A stretch of 64,000 nucleotides of DNA. It comes from Paulinella micropora (Eukaryota; Cercozoa; Imbricatea; Euglyphida). The stretch is from the NCBI GenBank assembly GCA_009731375.1, contig BJOX01000302.1, forward strand, positions 394,985 to 458,984, in the 5' to 3' direction. Positions 1-10,598 of the stretch are shown in pieces. How positions within the stretch are numbered: position 1 is the stretch's first letter; every line of letters starts with the position of its first letter. The position numbers and the translations under genes are program-made. Under the pieces are notes generated by a model. The model saw only the letters and a list, made by a program, of their open reading frames with translations. It ran no database searches and had not been told where the DNA came from.

Positions 1-2
1 TT

Positions 3-806
3 GCGACCCGCTTCCTCAAAAAATGGGCCAATATCTACAAAAGAGCTCTGGTCTCTTGCCTTTACCGCCCACGCTCGAAATTCGGTCTACAGCTCCAGTC
101 CATCGTCTCTTTTTACCAGCGACTTCAAATCAACCGTGCTCAAATGCTGAAGTACTGCCCAGATAAACACCTCTCGTCCATCTATGCGATGAACCTGACG
201 AAACACGAAACGTTTCGAACTATCTGGAAACCAGAGCCTGTGCTCGAAAAGCTTGAGGCACAAGTTGATTTTGAATTCAAACATCGAGGCCAATCCGATC
301 ATCTCGGACTTGGCCATGGTCGCTACCCAAAAGAACATTCCATCACAGACCGCAAAGACAGGATTTTAGAATTAGCTGCTGAGACAATACTTGAGACAAC
401 CACAGTGCATGATATGGACAAAGCCATGCAAGGGTGCTTTCTTCGTTTTGAAGACGCATGCCCCTTTGACCTCTCCTGGACTCGCCTCATCGGAACCCGT
501 AATCCCCGTTTAATCTCTTGGGTCATCAACGCAAGCACAAACTCGGTTATTACCCCCGACCTTAGACGTCTGTGGGGAATCATTCCCAACAACAAGTGTG
601 CTCTCTGTTCTGGTCAAGCACATTTATGTCACATCCTCTCCGGTTGCCATGTTGCCCTAAAACAAGGCCGTTATACCTGGCGTCACGACTCTGTGCTCTG
701 CACTATTGAAGCTCCCCTTCAAAAACACATCGAGAGCCATAACAAACGCTCCCCTATAGACCAAAATGAATCAAAGTCTTGTGAAAGGGGGCGAGCAGAA
801 GCCTAA
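3..806 (+). CDS. RLE-type non-LTR retrotransposon, C-terminal RT region (5' truncated by window)
   Basis: The frame is open from base 3, so the protein starts upstream of the window. The segment around residues 1-45 (LKKWANIYKRALVS, LYRPRSKFGL) is the region after the RT in R2/NeSL/CRE-like elements. Near the end lie a zinc motif (CALC, then HLCHILSGC) and RYTWRHDSVL, both typical of the linker just before the restriction-like endonuclease. It would reverse-transcribe element RNA at a nicked target. The frame closes at 806 while the endonuclease continues in another frame from about 766, so there is a frameshift near 765-790. Family-level assignment is firm; the clade is inferred. Confidence 0.85.
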   Translation, partial: ATRFLKKWANIYKRALVSCLYRPRSKFGLQLQSIVSFYQRLQINRAQMLKYCPDKHLSSIYAMNLTKHETFRTIWKPEPVLEKLEAQVDFEFKHRGQSDHLGLGHGRYPKEHSITDRKDRILELAAETILETTTVHDMDKAMQGCFLRFEDACPFDLSWTRLIGTRNPRLISWVINASTNSVITPDLRRLWGIIPNNKCALCSGQAHLCHILSGCHVALKQGRYTWRHDSVLCTIEAPLQKHIESHNKRSPIDQNESKSCERGRAEA

Positions 807-1296
807 GGGGCAGTCATTTCATCGTCCATCTCTGCTCGACACCGCAAACGATTGGCAGCTCCAAACCCAATACACCGGTTCTGAGCAAGCCTTTCCTGTC
901 CACATCTGTGTCACTGACCTCCGCCCCGATATCGTTGTCTGGTCATTGTCTACCAAGAAGTGTATACTGATTGAACTCACGTGCCCGGTCGAGGAAAACA
1001 TCCTTGACGCACGAGCCTACAAGACCAGCCGATACAATGGGCTCAAATCTCAAATCGAGGACAACGGATGGACCTGCCACCTTCGACCAATCGAATGCGG
1101 GGCTCGCGGCATGGTATCGTTCTCTGTTCATCGATGTTTCCGCGCCTTGGGTTTTTCCCATCCCCAATCCAAATCCCTTTGCTTCAAGCTATCGTCCTGC
1201 GTAGCTCGTTGCTCTTTTGCGATTTATCGCTCCTGTGCAGTCAAAAATTCGACTAATCTTCCTCTAGTCCGTATCGGTGACTGCATTCCGTCATAG
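766..1296 (+). CDS. Restriction-like endonuclease (RLE) domain of the same non-LTR element
   Basis: This overlaps the preceding frame by about 40 bases in a different phase. It carries the PD-(D/E)XK-like signature of RLE retrotransposons: RPDIVVW, then LIELTCPVEENI, then AYKTSRYNGL. In this family the domain nicks the target DNA to prime reverse transcription. The last roughly 50 residues look non-conserved. Ends at a TAG at 1294-1296. The element is therefore a decayed copy with one frameshift. Confidence 0.8.
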   Translation: MNQSLVKGGEQKPKGQSFHRPSLLDTANDWQLQTQYTGSEQAFPVHICVTDLRPDIVVWSLSTKKCILIELTCPVEENILDARAYKTSRYNGLKSQIEDNGWTCHLRPIECGARGMVSFSVHRCFRALGFSHPQSKSLCFKLSSCVARCSFAIYRSCAVKNSTNLPLVRIGDCIPS

Positions 1297-1608
1297 CAGT
1301 CCAGTGTTGCATAGCCCGGGCTAGGTCCCTTCGGGGGTTTAGGCCTTATACAATGTCATCATTGTAGCTTGCGCAAGCTTACGGTGCTCAAAACACTTGG
1401 ACTAACGGCTTCCTTTTCTTTCCATTCTTCCTTATCCTCCCCACTCTCCATTCCTAGATTGCCTTTTTCTTCAACGTCCTCCTCTTCTTTTTTCCAGAAC
1501 ACAGTCTACCCGTGATTCCCATCCCGGACACATGCACAGTACAGAAATTACTGTTTGATGTGAAACTGCGTTCCTTTGCAAGGACTACATTCCTTTGCGA
1601 CATCTCAT
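1297..1608 (+). other. 3' untranslated region of the RLE element
   Basis: Noncoding sequence between the RLE stop and a microsatellite tail. It starts with a GC-rich stretch containing short inverted repeats (tagcccgggcta, tgcgcaagctt) and turns pyrimidine-rich. The final bases (gcgacatctcatctatct) resemble the end of the R-family repeats at 3.2-6.4 kb. Confidence 0.5.
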
Positions 1609-1676
1609 CTATCTACCTAGCTATCTACCTACCTACCTACCTACCTACCTACCTACTTACCTATCTACCTATCTAC

Positions 1677-1718
<42 letters not shown>
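1609..1718 (+). repeat. (CTAC)n/(CTAT)n microsatellite, probable 3' tail of the RLE element
   Basis: Tetranucleotide repeats directly follow the 3' UTR. Many non-LTR elements end in short tandem repeats, so this may be the element tail or its target. Long ORFs of YLSIYL type here are repeat translations, not genes. Confidence 0.8.
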
Positions 1719-1844
1719 CCACTCTACTCTACTCCTCTCTCACACTCTACTTCTCTCTCAAAAGGAAAAATACAATTTGTTCAACACTCAATGAAACCCT
1801 CATGGTGAAATGGTAATGTAAACGATCTGAATTAACATTCCGAC
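1719..1844. other. Short unique AT-rich spacer
   Basis: No coding or repeat signal recognised between two microsatellite blocks. Confidence 0.5.
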
Positions 1845-1977
1845 ATACATAATGCATACATACTCGTACATACATACATACACATACATACATGCATACA
1901 TGCATACATGCATACATACAAACATACTACAAACATACATACGTACGTACATACATACATACATACATACATACATC

Positions 1978-2073
<96 letters not shown>

Positions 2074-2157
2074 ATATACATACATAAATATACGTACATA
2101 AATAAATATACATACATACATACATACATACATACATACATACATTACATAAATACA

Positions 2158-2188
<31 letters not shown>

Positions 2189-2480
2189 CGTACTTACATA
2201 CATACCATCCATCCATCCATCCATCCATCCATCCATACATACATACATACATACATACGTACGTACGTACGTTACGTACGTGTACGTACGTACGTACGTT
2301 TACGTACGTACGTACGTACGTACGTACGTACGTACATACATACATACATACATACTACATACATACATACGTACATACATACATACATACATACATACAT
2401 ACGTACATACATACGTACGTACATACATGCACACATACATACACACATACATACATACATACATACATACTTACATACAT
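1845..2480. repeat. Compound microsatellite (TACA/CGTA)n with internal (GATA)n and (CCAT)n
   Basis: Imperfect TACATACA and TACGTACG runs enclose a GATA block at about 1979-2072 and a CCAT block at about 2207-2235. The CGTA sections are self-complementary, so hairpin formation is likely. All ORFs here are repeat translations. Confidence 0.95.
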
Positions 2481-2504
2481 CTCTTCTCTTCCGATGGCTC
2501 AAGC

Positions 2505-2506
2505 AA

Positions 2507-2566
<60 letters not shown>

Positions 2567-2698
2567 ATCTATCTATCTATCTATCTATCTATCTGTCTAT
2601 CTATCTATCTATCTACCTACCTATCTATCTATCTATCTATGTACTTGAATATCTATCCGTCCATCAATCCATCCATCCATCCATCCATCTATCCATCC

Positions 2699-2731
<33 letters not shown>

Positions 2732-2765
2732 CCTATCTATCCATCTATCTATCTCTCATCTATCC

Positions 2766-2805
<40 letters not shown>

Positions 2806-2894
2806 CTCTCTCTCTCTACATATATATATCTGTCTCTCTCTCTCTCTATCTCTCTCCATCTCTCTCTCTCTATCTATCTATTTATCTATCTATT

Positions 2895-2925
<31 letters not shown>

Positions 2926-3045
2926 CTATCTATCTCGAGAAATTTTCGCCGCTGCATGCTCCGTTCGCTCACTTCGCTCCCTCCGGAGACTGCATCGGCA
3001 TACCTGGCTGGGGGAGATGCTAAATAGATAGACAGATAGACAGAC

Positions 3046-3104
<59 letters not shown>

Positions 3105-3167
3105 GAGATAGAGAGAGAGACAGATATATATGTATATGTATAGAGAGAGAGAGATAGAGAGATAGAT

Positions 3168-3246
<79 letters not shown>
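2505..3246. repeat. (CTAT)n and (GATA)n arms around an 85-bp unique core
   Basis: CTAT repeats run from about 2505 to 2937. A unique core at about 2938-3022 contains CTCCG and CGGAG arms. GATA repeats, the complement of CTAT, run from about 3023 to 3246. The block is a very long imperfect inverted repeat with a short loop. Confidence 0.9.
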
Positions 3247-3247
<1 letters not shown>

Positions 3248-3688
3248 GAGATATCGACTAATTTCAGAAAAAAGGAGCTTCTGATTTCGTCAACCAGGAA
3301 GTCTGTGGGTAAAGTATTAACCCGATGCCCAGCTAAGCCGTGATGTTTGCACGGAAGGGACTGATACAGGCAATACCAAATCTCCCTAGTACCAGGCGGG
3401 GCCAGGGCTCGTTCCATAAGCGCCCCTTGCAGAACGAGCTCCCACCTCCATTACAGAGGACCCAGTAAGCAGATGGAGTTTCGAGACTGTTCGACAGTCT
3501 AGTATAAACCAACAGAGCACTGTGGGTTTTATTCCGGGCTCAACAAGCGAGAAAGTGCACCCTGAGGGAACAGGATTGTGCTTCCCGTCGCTATTTCGGC
3601 ATGTGACTTATAGGCGTATGGTTAGGCACACATAATGCACCCCACCACGGGCCCAGCACACCCATACCATCCCCTAATTCTCTGTCTG

Positions 3689-3690
<2 letters not shown>
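3247..3690 (-). repeat. R-family dispersed repeat, copy A
   Basis: About 440 bp of unique sequence shared with copies at 3775-4424, 5423-5930 and 5931-6378. On the minus strand its end reads into a CTAT microsatellite, as a retroposon tail would. No ORF beyond chance length. It contains palindromic gtcgac cores. I infer a non-autonomous retroposon. Confidence 0.75.
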
Positions 3691-3720
<30 letters not shown>

Positions 3721-3729
3721 GGATAGATT

Positions 3730-3774
<45 letters not shown>
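3691..3774. repeat. (GATA)n microsatellite
   Basis: Interrupted GATA tract abutting copy B, equivalent to a CTAT tail for copy B read on the minus strand. Confidence 0.9.
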
Positions 3775-3775
<1 letters not shown>

Positions 3776-4424
3776 GAAATATCGACTAATGTCAGAAAAA
3801 AGGAGCTTCTGATTTCGTCAACCAAGGAAGTCTGTGGGTAAAGTATGAACCGNNNNNNNNNNNNNNNNNNNNNNNNNNNNNNNNNNNNNNNNNNNNNNNN
3901 NNNNNNNNNNNNNNNNNNNNNNNNNNNNNNNNNNNNNNNNNNNNNNNNNNNNNNNNNNNNNNNNNNNNNNNNNNNNNNNNNNNNNNNNNNNNNNNNNNNN
4001 NNNNNNNNNNNNNNNNNNNNNNNNNNNNNNNNNNNNNNNNNNNNNNNNNNNNNNNNNNNNNNNNNNNNNNNNNNNNNNNNNNNNNNNNNNNNNNNNNNNN
4101 NNNNNNNNNNNNNNNNNNNNNNNNNNNNNNNNNNTCGACAGTCTAGTATAAACCGACAGAGCACTGTGGGTTTTATTCCGGGCTCAACAAGCGAGAAAGG
4201 GCACCCTGAGGGAACAGGATTGTGCTTCCCGTCGCTATTTCGGCATGTGACTTATAGGCGTATGGCTAGGCACACATAAGGCACCCCACCACGGGCCCAG
4301 CACACCCACACCATCCCCTAATTCTCTGTCTGTCGACAGATTGCACCCATTTCAAACAACCATGCCCAAGGGAGGGTCAGTGACACCTCAAGTGGCCTTA
4401 GTTCACTCCGTGGAGTAAGTGATG
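3775..4424 (-). repeat. R-family dispersed repeat, copy B (internal gap 3853-4134)
   Basis: Matches copy A on both sides of a 282-base assembly gap. It extends beyond the end of copy A with a segment (4340-4424) that is also present, reversed, at about 5932-6020. This copy shows most clearly where the family 5' end lies on the minus strand. Confidence 0.75.
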
Positions 4425-4473
<49 letters not shown>

Positions 4474-4699
4474 TGTATGTTTGGTCTATCAGCTCTGCAT
4501 ATCCGAAGACATAGGCATCCATTCCACCCCGCCGCCAATCGGCGACTGGGTAGCGGGCTGGGGGATAGCACTAAGCTTAGAATTTATGCAGTCTGAAAGT
4601 TCGACGCGTGTCCTCTTGTGGGGTCTTTGAGTGTCCGGCACGGAGGAGTTGGGACTGGAAGAGTTATCGGGCGCACGGTGTGATTGGTCGCGAGGTCGT

Positions 4700-4741
<42 letters not shown>

Positions 4742-4847
4742 TGTTTGGTCTATCAGCTCTGCATGTCCGAAGACATAGGCATCCATTCCACCCCGCCGCA
4801 TTCAGTGCGCAACTAGAGAAAATCTTCTTAGTCTTATTACTGTCATG
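4425..4847. repeat. Two GATA tracts, each followed by the same ~65-bp sequence
   Basis: GATA repeats at about 4426-4470 and 4701-4740 are each followed immediately by a near-identical sequence beginning atgtttggtctatcagctct (from about 4477 and 4741). The copies diverge after the CCCCGCCGC motif. This is a second repeat family joined to GATA at the same point in two copies. Confidence 0.7.
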
Positions 4848-4872
4848 TGTACCTACCTACCAACCTACCTAC

Positions 4873-4917
<45 letters not shown>

Positions 4918-5422
4918 CCGGGGGGGATGCAGAGAGCCAGCTGCGCAGTGCTCCTGCCTAAAACTAAAACCCCTATAATGACGATTTTGTGTCCGCCGTT
5001 AATCGCGCAAGGGCTAAACATACAACCAACTCCTGACCAGGGCCGTGATGCAAAGGGTTGATGAAGTCGGGGTTGTAGAAGGTAACTCACAACGAGCGTG
5101 AAACCTGAAACCTCGGTTTTGGTGGCCATCATCTCCTTATGACACACGCTCCTGGGGGAGTGTTCTAGTGTTGTTCTGTATATTTCAAAAGGGCTCTGCT
5201 ACCTTTCGGCTTGAACTGGGCACAGACACCAACCACAGCGAGACAGTGGTTGATGTACAGCTTGGCAGGTGCTGAAAATTCATGTCAGGGGGTAGTATTG
5301 GAGGAAATGGCTTTTCAAGCTACGCCACGCCCATATATTAAACATATCTATCTATCTATCTATCTATCTACCTACCTACCTATCTACCTACCTATCTATC
5401 TATCTATCTATCTGTCACTTGA
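4848..5422. repeat. CTAC/CTAT tracts flanking a ~420-bp unrecognised segment
   Basis: Microsatellites at about 4850-4917 and 5345-5412 bracket unique sequence at about 4918-5344. I see no protein homology in it; the flanking arrangement suggests another retroposed fragment. Confidence 0.5.
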
Positions 5423-5930
5423 GAAAGTCACTAACACTCCCTTGGGCTTGGTTTTTTGAAATAGGTATCATCTGTCGACAGACAGAGAATTAGGGGTGGT
5501 GTGGGTGTGCTGTGCCCGTGGTGGGTTGCCTTATGTGTGCCTAGCCGTACGCCTATAAGTCACATGCCGAAATAGCGACGGGAAGGACAATCCTGTTCCC
5601 TCAGGGTGCCCTTTCTCGCTTGTTGAGCCCTGAATAAAACCCACAGTGCTCTGTCTGTTTATGCTAGACTGTCGACAGTCTCGAAACTCCATCTGCTTAC
5701 TGGGCACTCTGTAATGGAGGTGGGAGCTCGTTCTGCAAGGGGCGCTTTACGGAACGAGCCCTGGCCCCGCCTGGTACTAGGGAGATTTGGTATTGCCTGT
5801 ATCAGTCCCTTCCGTGCAAACATCACTGCTTAGCTGTGCATCGGGTTAATACTTTACCCACAGACTTCCTGGTTGACGAAATCAGAAGATCCTTTTTTCT
5901 GACATTAGTCTATATTTCATCATTTGATCT
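5423..5930 (+). repeat. R-family dispersed repeat, copy C (opposite orientation to A and B)
   Basis: Reverse complement of copies A and B over nearly its whole length, including the ctgtcgacag palindromes near 5474 and 5671. It lacks a CTAT tail and runs directly into copy D. Confidence 0.75.
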
Positions 5931-6378
5931 CATCACTTACTCCACGGAGTGAACTAAGGCCACTTGAGGTGTCACTGACCCTCCCTTGGGCTTGGTTTTT
6001 TGAATTGGGTGCCATCTGTCGACAGACAGATAATTAGGGGATGGTGTGGGTGTGCTGTGCCCGTGGTGAGGTTCCTTATGTGTGCCTAGCAATACGCCTA
6101 TAAGTCACATGCCGAAGTAGCGACGGGAAGCACAATTCTGTTTCCTCAGGGTGCCCTTTCTCGCTTGTTGAGCCCGGAATAAAACTCACATTGCTCTGTC
6201 AGTCTATTCTATACTGTCGACAGTCTCGAAACTCCATCTTCTTACTGAGCGTTCTGTAATGGATGTGGGAGCTCGTTCTGCAAGTGACGCTTATGGAACG
6301 AGCACTTGCCCCGCCTGGTCCTAGGGAGATTTGGTATTGCCTGTATCAATCCCTTCCTTGCAAACATCACTGCTTAGC
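5931..6378 (+). repeat. R-family dispersed repeat, copy D (3' truncated)
   Basis: Same orientation as copy C. It begins with the tail segment shared with copy B and stops near 6378 within the sequence equivalent to gcttagc of copy C, where gypsy element G1 begins. The junction marks the 5' truncation of G1 or an insertion point. Confidence 0.7.
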
Positions 6379-6872
6379 AGGACGGAAGGCAAGGAACCGG
6401 GCCTTTTCAATATGCTTCAGATTGCCGCTGTGAACGAAGGTTGGTATGCAAATATGTGTGATGATGAGGAGTTACGAGATGCAATCATTACCTACATGAA
6501 GAGGATGAAGTAGAAGAAGGAGGAAGGGAGAGACAAAAGAACTTAAAGTCCTCTCCAAGAGGACGAGAAGGAGGAGCAGGAGCAGGAGGACGAGGAGGAG
6601 GAGGAGGAGGAGGACGAGGACGAGGAACATGGAGAGGAGCCTCGAGGGGGCAGGGAACCCCTCAGAGATGAAGAAGATGTAGGGGATATACCCCTTATGA
6701 AGGGAGAGCTGTTCGAGCTCCAGCCCCCCCACCCAGAGGAGGAGGCTCGTGGGTAAGCTCCAACCCAAATTTCGGTCGAGCTCAGGCATACAACACTGAC
6801 TCGGAGACCGATACGTCATCCTACCCTGACACTACTTAAGATAATCGTTTCGAGGTGGTGGAATGACTGGAG
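6379..6872 (+). pseudogene. G1 (Ty3/gypsy) Gag remnant with RGG-rich tail
   Basis: A Gag-like helix stretch (LQIAAVNEGWYANMC) occupies frame 1 up to the stop at 6511-6513. Coding then continues in frame 3 as an acidic segment followed by a Gly/Arg-rich tract at about 6558-6650. That frame is the frame of the downstream protease ORF but is broken by TGA 6669, TAA 6837 and TGA 6864. Gly/Arg-rich nucleocapsid tails also occur in G2. The 5' part of Gag and a 5' LTR are not visible. Confidence 0.6.
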
Positions 6873-8063
6873 ATGGAAGAAGAGAGGAAGGAGAAGACTG
6901 TGAAGTTTAACCTTAAAGTCACAGTGCTTTCTAATGCTGTTGTGCAGACTGAGCCAACGCTTCCTCTATGTGAAAACAAAGATGTTGGTACACAGAGACT
7001 GCAGCCCCAAGGTAGTATCATACCCGTTCATACAGCACTGTTACCAATGACAACTGATGCAAATAGGAAGGCGATACTTGCGATGGAGGCGAGGATGCCA
7101 ATGGCAGACGTATCGCCTCTGCCAAGCAAACAACCACGAACAAACTCAATGTCTACGGTCGCGGCGGGTGGTGAGCAAAAAGACAATGTGTGTACTCAAG
7201 TACCACAAGACAATGTCGCTCAAATAGTAAACGCACCAGTACCGCAGAATAATAAAAATGTTAATGAGGTGAAGCAGGAGGAGAAGAAGGAGGAGTTGAA
7301 AAACTTAGAGACAAGAATCCAAAATTTGGAACGTAAAGTTCTTGTTCTCGCAGCCAATATACACAGGCCCGATGCTCTGTGTTATACGGAACTTTATTGT
7401 GAAACATTGAAGACAATATTAAAAGTTGGTAATGATACGATGGCGAATATTAATATTGTCGGCAGGAAGTTTTTTAAACGATACCGGGACTGGGTGGACG
7501 CAAATATGAAAAAGTCAACGGGCACCCTCAAAGGAGTGAGCAGCCGGACGGATATCACGGGAATCATCACACTGACTTTTAAATTGAAATCCGCACGAGT
7601 ATACCGTATGGACCTCTATGTCGTCCCCGGTTACCACGGGTCAATATTACTATCGTATGACCAATTGGCTACGATGGGGGCTGTGATTGATTGCGCCGCA
7701 CGGCGAGTGATATATGGAGTAAAAAGAGGAGAAGAGAACGATATTGATCCCTTCAACGCTACTGACTCTTATGAGGCTTATGAGCTGAGTCTAGCGACGG
7801 ATCACAAAAAGATGGCCATCGCACATGAGGCACTTGAGGTGTACGTTCACCCCCATGTCGTAAGACCGGATGAACTGTCCTGGACCGACAATTGGGAATC
7901 CCAAGTGTGCACTGTCACAGTTCCGACATGCCATTGGGACAAAAAGTCTATTGATGACTTAATCGAGAAGCGAAAGGAGGAGATTATATGTGTCGCACAA
8001 AGAAGCCCGTCGTTGGCGAGATTCGCGGAAGGAGTAAGAACAGATGTTCATATTACTAACTGA
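6873..8063 (+). CDS. G1 protease-region polyprotein segment
   Basis: 396 residues. Residues 1-130 are low-complexity linker; 130-155 form a short coiled coil (LETRIQNLERKV). A globular part from about 185 to 290 is shared with the G2 protein at 25.7-26.2 kb: NDTMANINIVG, then LYVVPGYHGSILLSYDQL, then VIDCAARRVIYG. Placement just before RT and the overall beta-strand pattern suggest a degenerate retropepsin, but the usual D-(T/S)-G is not seen (D-T-M at the aligned spot). Ends at an in-frame TGA (8061-8063), after which the same frame continues into RT. Confidence 0.6.
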   Translation: MEEERKEKTVKFNLKVTVLSNAVVQTEPTLPLCENKDVGTQRLQPQGSIIPVHTALLPMTTDANRKAILAMEARMPMADVSPLPSKQPRTNSMSTVAAGGEQKDNVCTQVPQDNVAQIVNAPVPQNNKNVNEVKQEEKKEELKNLETRIQNLERKVLVLAANIHRPDALCYTELYCETLKTILKVGNDTMANINIVGRKFFKRYRDWVDANMKKSTGTLKGVSSRTDITGIITLTFKLKSARVYRMDLYVVPGYHGSILLSYDQLATMGAVIDCAARRVIYGVKRGEENDIDPFNATDSYEAYELSLATDHKKMAIAHEALEVYVHPHVVRPDELSWTDNWESQVCTVTVPTCHWDKKSIDDLIEKRKEEIICVAQRSPSLARFAEGVRTDVHITN

Positions 8064-8123
8064 TACTGTTTCCATGCGAAAGTAGGAGAAGAAAAAAGGG
8101 AGGAGTTTGTACCAAGGAGAACG

Positions 8124-10526
8124 GTGCGAATCCCGGATACTCCACCAGAAACTATTAAAAGTTTTATTACTGATTTCTGGGGTGACGAGCCCACGTGGCC
8201 GCGTTCACTGTCTGAAGTGAAGAAATGCTTACGGACTTTATTCGAAAATAATAAGCCGTATACTATTATCCTGCCATATAATGAGAAGGCGATATGGGCG
8301 CAGGAAATAAGGGACCGGCTTATTGATCATCCTATACCTGTACCCTCTCGCAAGCAACAGCTAGTGGTTGCTTGTCGTATGGGAACTCGTGAGCAGAGCA
8401 GTGCATACAAGCGGAAGCTCAGATACATCGACAAGTTGAAATTGATACCGCAAGCATTCACATGCTTTGATGGTTTTTACACCCGTAAAGCTCCTTTGCA
8501 ATACGCGAGACTCATTGACATGCTGGTGGAGCTCGGTAAAGATGATGAGCAGGACACTGTCACGTATGAAAAGACAAGCCTAGATGATGTCTCGGAAGAG
8601 TACTTAGGCTTGGAGGAGGACAGAGAACCCCTCAAGCAGCATAAGCAGATGTCTGATGAAGATTTTCAAGAGGCGGCGCGGAAAATATTGGAAGAAGGAG
8701 TAGGCACGGAGAAGGAGAAGGAGCTTTTAAAAGCCAAATTAGAGGCGAACAAGGAAATTTTTGACCCTCCACATGCAGGTGGTGTCAAGCCTGAAGATTT
8801 CACTGCGGTTATTTACAAAATACCGGGTGCGGAGCCGTCACCGGCACCACGAAGGGCGAATTTGAGTATACATGAGGCGAAGATAGCGGAGGAGCTAGCA
8901 AGACAGCTGCTCAATGAGGACTTTATTGAGAGATCAACATCCTCAATAGTCTCACAACCGAGAATAGTGCCGAAGCCAGGAGGAGAATGGCGCCTGACAG
9001 TTAACTATGCTCGTGTTAACAAGGTGCTGGAGGAAGAGAGAAATCCTCTCCCGACATTAGAAGAAGGAAGGAGAGTACTGCGGAATGCAAAATTCTATTC
9101 GGTCATTGACCTTAAGAATGGCTTCTGGCAGATACCACTGGAGGAAAAGTCCAGATGGCTGACGGCGTTTGTGGTGGGTATGGAAATATATCAATGGAAA
9201 GTGCTTCCAATGAGCCTCAAGCAAGCCCCAGGACTTTTCCAGAAGGTGATGCAGAAGATGTTGAGCAGTCAGTACGATGATTTGTCTGACGGTGGCTTTA
9301 TGAGAAGGCGGGGACAGAAGGCGGGAGAATATGCATTTTGCTATATCGATGACATTATCGTATACTCTAACACAATGGAGGAGCATATCGATCATTTGTC
9401 CGATATATTCAGGCGCATCGGAGCTTTTGGCCTGAAGTGCAATCTAAAGAAGTGTCAACTTGCCAAGACGAGTGTGACATACTTAGGGTACGAGATCTCC
9501 CATAATCGAGTCTCGATATCCAAAGAGAAGAGGGAGGAGATTATGAATCGACCGATACCGAAGAACCGCACTGAATTGCACTCATTCCTTGCGATGGCGC
9601 AATACTATAGCCAGTTTATACCCGATTGGGGTGCAACACGGGCTAAAGTGGAGAAAATGATAGATTTTGGAGACTTTGAGAAGTGGGACGAAGAGGCTTT
9701 GCAAGCGTTTCATGCGCTCAAAGATCTCATTTACAAAGACCCGAAAGACGGAGGACTGGTGTTAACGATGCCCGACTTTACGAAACAATTCGTAGTCGAT
9801 ACAGACGCATCTAAGTTTGCGATTGGGGCTGTATTACAACAAGAGGATGAGGAGAAGAAATTACGCCCAATCATGTTTATTAGTAGGAAGTTGTGTGCGG
9901 CGGAGAGAAACTATTGCACAAGGCAAAGAGAGGCGTTGGCGGTAGTATGGGCCCTCAAGAGGCTCAGAGAGTATTTGTGGGGAGGACCTCAATTTACTGT
10001 CAGAACTGATCATCATAACCTGTTATGGTTGATGAATCATGAACAGACGGGACGGCTGGCGCGGTGGCAAGCGTTCTTGTCTTGTTTCGATTTTACAATG
10101 GTCCATCTACCGGGAAAGCGAAATGTGGTCGCTGATAGCCTCTCTAGGCTAGAGTTTAACTCAGAAGTATCGGCGTTGGTGTCCACGGTGGAGATGGAAG
10201 ACTTGTCCACTGACAAGGTGTATGAGGTCAGCCACATTGAGGCGATGGAGATGGCGAGTGGAGTCCGATATGACCGCACAGGTCTACGGTACAGTCCACA
10301 AGGCCCGGATCACGGGATATGTTGTGAGCTACATACCCAGGAGGACGCTGAGTGGTCCTATGATGTATATGAGAATGGGAAGGCGAACATAAGAGAGGAA
10401 GAGGAGACGCAGGAAGTTTATGCGGAGCCTCCTCAAGAGCGGAGAAGTGACCTAGACGATGATCCTGAAAGAATCGGGGTACGGCTAGAAGATGGTACTA
10501 TCCATATAGCCTCGCCTACCGCATAG
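8124..10526 (+). CDS. G1 gypsy-type reverse transcriptase and RNase H
   Basis: 800 residues from a GTG codon; in truth the frame continues from the protease segment. An N-terminal element-specific domain fills residues 1-280. RT follows: VPKPGGEWRLTVNY, SVIDLKNGFWQIPL (motif A), the catalytic YIDD near residue 407, then YLGYEIS. RNase H starts near residue 558 with DTDAS, then RQREALAVVWAL, RTDHHNL and LPGKRNVVADSLSR. All catalytic residues are present. The frame ends at TAG 10524-10526 but stays open to the integrase, so the TAG is a probable point mutation. Confidence 0.92.
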   Translation: MRIPDTPPETIKSFITDFWGDEPTWPRSLSEVKKCLRTLFENNKPYTIILPYNEKAIWAQEIRDRLIDHPIPVPSRKQQLVVACRMGTREQSSAYKRKLRYIDKLKLIPQAFTCFDGFYTRKAPLQYARLIDMLVELGKDDEQDTVTYEKTSLDDVSEEYLGLEEDREPLKQHKQMSDEDFQEAARKILEEGVGTEKEKELLKAKLEANKEIFDPPHAGGVKPEDFTAVIYKIPGAEPSPAPRRANLSIHEAKIAEELARQLLNEDFIERSTSSIVSQPRIVPKPGGEWRLTVNYARVNKVLEEERNPLPTLEEGRRVLRNAKFYSVIDLKNGFWQIPLEEKSRWLTAFVVGMEIYQWKVLPMSLKQAPGLFQKVMQKMLSSQYDDLSDGGFMRRRGQKAGEYAFCYIDDIIVYSNTMEEHIDHLSDIFRRIGAFGLKCNLKKCQLAKTSVTYLGYEISHNRVSISKEKREEIMNRPIPKNRTELHSFLAMAQYYSQFIPDWGATRAKVEKMIDFGDFEKWDEEALQAFHALKDLIYKDPKDGGLVLTMPDFTKQFVVDTDASKFAIGAVLQQEDEEKKLRPIMFISRKLCAAERNYCTRQREALAVVWALKRLREYLWGGPQFTVRTDHHNLLWLMNHEQTGRLARWQAFLSCFDFTMVHLPGKRNVVADSLSRLEFNSEVSALVSTVEMEDLSTDKVYEVSHIEAMEMASGVRYDRTGLRYSPQGPDHGICCELHTQEDAEWSYDVYENGKANIREEEETQEVYAEPPQERRSDLDDDPERIGVRLEDGTIHIASPTA

Positions 10527-10598
10527 AGGCAACAACAGGCTCAAGATCCGGAGTTTAAAGAACTGATACAGTTATATCAGAACCCGGATGAGCTACGG

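Noticed and set aside
1512-3417. Long ORFs of YLSIYL, MYVCMYV or THTYIH type
   Set aside because: They are translations of tetranucleotide microsatellites, open in several frames on both strands.
6669-10526. Reassigned stop codons in the host
   Set aside because: TAA, TAG and TGA are all found both as in-frame interruptions and as ends of intact ORFs; sporadic nonsense mutation is simpler.
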